Part shown: positions 13,309-17,308 of the stretch, in pieces
Layout: each line of letters starts with the position of its first letter
Position numbering within the stretch: the first letter of the stretch is position 1
Origin: CAYQZD01 sp964421875
GTDB taxonomy: Bacteria; Electryoneota; Tariuqbacteria; Tariuqbacterales; Tariuqbacteraceae
Length of the DNA: 17,308 nt
Direction of reading: 5' to 3'
Assembly (NCBI GenBank): GCA_964421875.1
Contig: CAYQZD010000078.1
Coordinates: 1-17,308, forward strand
Notes under the pieces: model-generated
Seen by the model: the letters and a program-made list of their open reading frames with translations, nothing else
Databases searched by the model: none
Told to the model about the DNA's origin: nothing
Position numbers and translations under genes: made by a program

Positions 13309-16300
13309 ATGCTACGACCTACTTTAGCGAGCTTGTTTCTATCAATTCTCGTTTTCCAAAGCGCATTTTCCGCAACAATCACTCATCGATACACCTTCAA
13401 TCCACCGCAGGCGGTGGACAATTCCGGCTATGTTTCGCTGGAAATCGAAGGGTGCGGTGTGGCGGGAACGCCCGGTTCGCCCGCGCTGCCCGCTTACGGT
13501 GTTAGGATGCTGCTTCCACCCGGCGAAGCGATTGTCGATGTCAATGTGAGAGTGTCAGACCCGGTGTCAATCGGCGAAGGATACAGTATTGACCCTATCC
13601 AGGAGCCCTATCCCATCAGCTATGACGGTCCCTTCCAGCCCACTCCGCCTGCCAGCGATATCTATACCAGCGACCAGCTTTACCCTAGCAGCCTTGCCGG
13701 GGAAACGGGCGCCGGATATTTCCGCGGCTATTCCATCGGCTACTTTGCGCTGTACCCGGCGCAATACCGGCCGGTATCGGGCGAAGTCCTCTATTACCTG
13801 GAAATTACGGTGGACATCACCACCGCCCCCTCAAGCGCTGCAGCCGCGGCTCATTCCCGGAACTTTCGAAATATGACCATCGACCGCATCCGGATTGAAC
13901 GCAAGGTGGACAATCCGGAGGCAGCCGGTATGTACGGAGAACCTCTGGATAACACCGAAGATGAAATCTACCCCTATCTGTTGATAACCACATCATCCTT
14001 AGCCCCTTCTTTCGAACCGCTGGTGGATTTTAAGACCCGCTATGGTTACCCGGTGGAAGTTTTAACAGTCACCTATGTTCTTTCAACCTATACAGGACGC
14101 GACAACCAGGATAAGATACGAAACTGCATCCTCGACTACTACCAGCATAGCGGCACAAGCTATGTGCTGTTAGGCGCGGACGATGAATACATCAGACACC
14201 GCGGGATGTACGGCAGGGTGGGACAGGAAATTGACAATGACATCGCCGCCGACATTTATTACGCCGCCCTTGACGGAAACTGGGATTACAACCAGAATGG
14301 CATATACGGCGAAGTAGGCGAAGAGGATTACTGGGCGGAGGTCGATTTGGGCCGGGCGGCGGTGGATTCTCCCACGGAAACCGCCAATTTCGTCAATAAG
14401 CAGATTACTTATCAATCGGCTCCGGTGATTGGTGAAGTCCAGACCGCATTGATGGTGGGGGAAGACCTGGGATGGGCTATCTGGGGCTCCGACCTGAAAG
14501 AGCAGATTCGTGTGGGCTCCACCTACAATCCTCCCATACCCGGCAATTTCACGGTAAACACTTTATACGATACTCCCACCTTTTCCTGGTCAGCTTCAGC
14601 GCACCTTCTGCCCTATATCAGCCAGGGTACGCATCTCATCAATCATATGGGGCATTCCGATGTGACCTATATGATGAAACTCAGCAACGGCGGAGTGTCA
14701 ACTTCAAGCATCACCAATAACGGCGTCAATCACGGACATAATATAATTTACTCCCAGGGCTGTTACTGCGGTTCCTTCGACAACCGCCGCGCCAGCGGTA
14801 ATCCCGGAGGCAGCGACTGCATCTCCGAGCAGTTCACCACTATTTCCACCGGGGCGGTGGCGATGATAACCAACAGCCGCTACGGCTGGGGCGATTATTA
14901 CAGTCTGAACGGGCCCAGCCAGTACTACGACCGGCAGTTTTTCGACGCAATTTTCGGGGAAAACATCACCCAGATAGGCGCCGCCAACCAGGATTCCAAA
15001 GAGGATAATATCCCCTTTATCCAGATGGCGACACGGTGGGTTTATTACCAATTGAACCTGTTCGGCGACCCCACGCTCGACATCTGGACCTCCCTGCCTC
15101 TGGCGATGACTCCCAACTACAATCCCAGCATCTTCTACGGCGCTCAATCCTATACCGTGGAAGTGCCCGGCGTGGCTGACGCTTACTGCGCGCTCAGCAA
15201 CGAAAACGGACTGCTGGCTTACGCCTTCACCAATTCCAGCGGGGTGGCGACCTTCAATTTCAATCCGCCGCTGAGCATTGTAGATACTTTAAACTTGGGT
15301 ATCACCGCTCACAACTACCTGCCCTACAGCGGTGAGGTGGTGGTGATAACCCCGAATATGCCCTATCTGCTTCTGCGGGGCGTAGCGGTCAACGACACGG
15401 TTTTAGGGGACGGCGACGGTATGCTGGATTTGGGCGAGGAGTCTTACCTTTCGGTCGAGTTCCACAATGCGGGACTGGTGGGAGCGACCGGAGTGTACGC
15501 CACACTCACCACTTCGGATGAGAACCTTACGGTCATCGAGGACAGCGCCTGGGTGGGAGATATTGCCGCTGAGAACAGCGTGACTATCGCCGAGGCTTTC
15601 AGAGTTTCCGCCTCCTCTGAGATTGAGGACGGCTATGAGGCGGACATCACCATCGAAATGCGGGACAGCCAGGATTCGACCTGGCTCCGCGAGGTTACAC
15701 TGGAAATGAGCGCGCCGGTGGCGGTGATTTGGTCGGTCGATGTCTTCGACGGCAATGACAACCGCCTTGAGCCGGGCGAAACCGCCGACCTCAGCGTTTC
15801 GCTGGGGAATACCGGGAGCGGCGAAGTGCGCGGCGCTACTGCCCTCATCACCTGCGACAATCCATATCTGACACTGAATTCGGCGACCGGAGCTGTCGCG
15901 CTGGTGGCTGCGGGGCAGACCGGAGCGTTGCAGCCCATGTTCAACCTCACCATTTCCGACCAGTGCCCCATCGGTGAAGTGATTCCGATGTATCTGGAGA
16001 TGTCCGACAGTATGGGCTATTACCGGGAACTCATTCTGGAAATCTGGGTGGGAGGTTTCTTTGAAAACTTCGAAAGCGGAACCAGCGACTGGATTCACGA
16101 TGTGGTTACTCAAGGATTTGCAGACGAATGGAATTTAACCACCGCTCGCAACTACAGTCCAGGCGGAAGTTACTCCTGGCATTTCGGCAGTCCCGGCGGG
16201 AGTTACAGCAATTTAGCGGACGGCGGGCTCATCACCCCGCAGATGAATCTGGGCGAAGAGGTGTATCTGCAGTTTTATCACTGGATGGACGCGGAAACCT

Positions 16301-17169
16301 CGGCGGTGAGTCAGGGTGAAGCTTACGACGGAGCTATCGTGGAGATGTCTCACAACGGTTCGCCTTTCTTCCAGATTTTCCCGGAAGATATGTATCAATT
16401 CTATATTCGCACCGGCAGCGTCCCCGGTCCCTTCCGCAATAATATGCCCTGTTTCTCCGGGCGGCACGACTGGCAATTGGCGGTGTTCGACCTCTCCAAC
16501 TTCCCGCCGGCGCCGGTGCAATTCCGCTTCCGATTCGGCTCCGACGGCGCCAATACCGGGGAAGGATGGTATATCGACGAGGTGGAGCTGGTTTACGAGT
16601 TGACAGTTCAGCCCCCCGGCAATTTCGCGGCTTCCATCAACGGCAGTCTGGTTCACCTCACCTGGAATTCGCCGGGAGTCGGCGGCGGGGATAACCTGCT
16701 GCACTACAATATTTACCGAGATGGGGAACTGATAGCGAGTGAAATAATGACCCTGGAATACTATGACGACCTGTCCGGAATGCGGTTCGGTGATTACAGT
16801 TACCAGGTCAGCGCGGTATTCAGCCAGCGGGAAAGCGATTTGACCGCGCCCCAGGTTGTGACTTACGACGGAACCCTGGTGGAAAGCCGCGCCGGAATCA
16901 TCCCGGAGGAGCATTTCCTCGACCGAAATTATCCCAATCCCTTCAACCCGGAGACAAGTTTCCGGTTCGGCCTGGCGCGGGGCGGAGAGACCAGCTTTGC
17001 GGTTTACAATGTCGCTGGACGGGAGGTAGCGCGGCTGGTGAACGGGTTCGTTCCCGCCGGAACCTACACCCTCAAGTGGAACGCGGCAAATCTGCCTTCC
17101 GGGGTATATTTCTATGTCTTGAATACCGAAGGATTCAAAGCCCAGGGGAAGATGCTGCTGTTGAAGTAG
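13309..17169 (+). CDS. Gingipain-like C25 cysteine protease with T9SS sorting domain
   Basis: A 1286-residue secreted protease. From ATG 13309 the signal peptide is MLRPTLASLFLSILVFQSAFSA. A C25 propeptide-like region follows to about residue 215, then the catalytic domain (YLLITTSSLAPSFEPLVDFK onward) with YVLLGADDE, the His449 of NHMGHS and the nucleophile Cys485 in SQGCYCGSF, matching gingipain CxxGxF. After that come an Ig-like C25 C-terminal domain, two CARDB-like beta domains with GDGDGMLDLGE and GNDNRLEPGE starts (about 680-915), a cleaved-adhesin/MAM-like module opening ENFESGTSDW, a fibronectin III-like domain (about 1100-1190), and a sorting domain with NYPNPFNP (Tyr1208) ending GKMLLLK. 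It is exported by Sec and then type IX secretion. Intact triad residues suggest activity; substrate unknown. A clear terminator follows. Confidence 0.92.
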   Translation: MLRPTLASLFLSILVFQSAFSATITHRYTFNPPQAVDNSGYVSLEIEGCGVAGTPGSPALPAYGVRMLLPPGEAIVDVNVRVSDPVSIGEGYSIDPIQEPYPISYDGPFQPTPPASDIYTSDQLYPSSLAGETGAGYFRGYSIGYFALYPAQYRPVSGEVLYYLEITVDITTAPSSAAAAAHSRNFRNMTIDRIRIERKVDNPEAAGMYGEPLDNTEDEIYPYLLITTSSLAPSFEPLVDFKTRYGYPVEVLTVTYVLSTYTGRDNQDKIRNCILDYYQHSGTSYVLLGADDEYIRHRGMYGRVGQEIDNDIAADIYYAALDGNWDYNQNGIYGEVGEEDYWAEVDLGRAAVDSPTETANFVNKQITYQSAPVIGEVQTALMVGEDLGWAIWGSDLKEQIRVGSTYNPPIPGNFTVNTLYDTPTFSWSASAHLLPYISQGTHLINHMGHSDVTYMMKLSNGGVSTSSITNNGVNHGHNIIYSQGCYCGSFDNRRASGNPGGSDCISEQFTTISTGAVAMITNSRYGWGDYYSLNGPSQYYDRQFFDAIFGENITQIGAANQDSKEDNIPFIQMATRWVYYQLNLFGDPTLDIWTSLPLAMTPNYNPSIFYGAQSYTVEVPGVADAYCALSNENGLLAYAFTNSSGVATFNFNPPLSIVDTLNLGITAHNYLPYSGEVVVITPNMPYLLLRGVAVNDTVLGDGDGMLDLGEESYLSVEFHNAGLVGATGVYATLTTSDENLTVIEDSAWVGDIAAENSVTIAEAFRVSASSEIEDGYEADITIEMRDSQDSTWLREVTLEMSAPVAVIWSVDVFDGNDNRLEPGETADLSVSLGNTGSGEVRGATALITCDNPYLTLNSATGAVALVAAGQTGALQPMFNLTISDQCPIGEVIPMYLEMSDSMGYYRELILEIWVGGFFENFESGTSDWIHDVVTQGFADEWNLTTARNYSPGGSYSWHFGSPGGSYSNLADGGLITPQMNLGEEVYLQFYHWMDAETSAVSQGEAYDGAIVEMSHNGSPFFQIFPEDMYQFYIRTGSVPGPFRNNMPCFSGRHDWQLAVFDLSNFPPAPVQFRFRFGSDGANTGEGWYIDEVELVYELTVQPPGNFAASINGSLVHLTWNSPGVGGGDNLLHYNIYRDGELIASEIMTLEYYDDLSGMRFGDYSYQVSAVFSQRESDLTAPQVVTYDGTLVESRAGIIPEEHFLDRNYPNPFNPETSFRFGLARGGETSFAVYNVAGREVARLVNGFVPAGTYTLKWNAANLPSGVYFYVLNTEGFKAQGKMLLLK

Positions 17170-17196
17170 CCGGATAATTTTCGCAAAATACGTTAG

Positions 17197-17227
17197 AAGG
17201 GATTTGATTCGTCAAATCCCTTTTTTT
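17197..17227 (+). terminator. Rho-independent terminator after the C25 protease gene
   Basis: GGGATTTGA (17199-17207) pairs perfectly with TCAAATCCC (17212-17220) around a TTCG tetraloop, followed by seven Ts. Two further A-T pairs (17197-17198 with 17221-17222) extend the stem. The remaining 81 bases to the window end hold no gene I can support. Confidence 0.95.
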
Positions 17228-17308
17228 ATAACACTTACTCATATGAAGTCAGCATCTCAGATTCTGTGTTAACTTGAACGATGTGGTATCGACTTGTTCA
17301 AAATGATA

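Noticed and set aside
17274..17301. TTGAAC/GTTCAA inverted repeat near the right edge
   Set aside because: The stem is only six pairs with a 16-base loop and no T-run; it could easily be chance.

Overview
The window looks like a chromosomal segment of an uncultured Gram-negative bacterium of the FCB superphylum (Bacteroidota relatives such as Ignavibacteria, Cloacimonadota, Marinimicrobia or Zixibacteria; I cannot choose between them). The main reasons are two large secreted proteases with type IX secretion (Por) C-terminal sorting domains, one carrying the YPNPFNP signature common in these phyla, and a lipoprotein-like TPR protein ending in a TonB C-terminal domain.

Layout. The left end has rpsT (ribosomal protein bS20) on the minus strand, then a gene-free stretch with a small dispersed repeat. 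From about 600 to 5641 runs a plus-strand housekeeping block: a class III-type sirtuin whose stop overlaps the start of a TPR/TonB_C lipoprotein, a G-rich quadruplex-like spacer, then pyrK and pyrD with a 4-base overlap (the NAD-linked dihydroorotate dehydrogenase pair). From 5.64 to about 9.35 kb the sequence becomes AT-richer and accessory in character: a HicB/HicA toxin-antitoxin pair, an unrecognised 400-residue protein ending in a nucleoside-deoxyribosyltransferase/TIR-like Rossmannoid domain of the kind found in defence effectors, and a beta-class DNA methyltransferase fused to a C-terminal Mrr-like nuclease domain. This block is packed with repeats: two opposed copies of a 23-base palindrome, a direct repeat of about 65 bases on either side of the methyltransferase, several octamer (GACTTGCN / AACCTGCA) arrays, and a minus-strand fragment with the core of a tRNA-Phe(GAA) gene. 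I read it as a small defence island or a site of repeated insertion.

The right half holds an M36 (fungalysin-like) metalloprotease, a repeat-rich spacer with several hairpins, a small Mth938-domain protein, a second spacer with a MITE-like inverted repeat, and a gingipain-like C25 cysteine protease followed by a very clear rho-independent terminator. Both proteases appear to be exported through Sec and then type IX secretion and probably act outside the cell on proteins.

The observations most worth a second look are the repeat-bounded methyltransferase-nuclease cassette beside the tRNA-Phe fragment, the unknown effector-like protein, and the octamer array that now encodes the signal peptide of the M36 protease.
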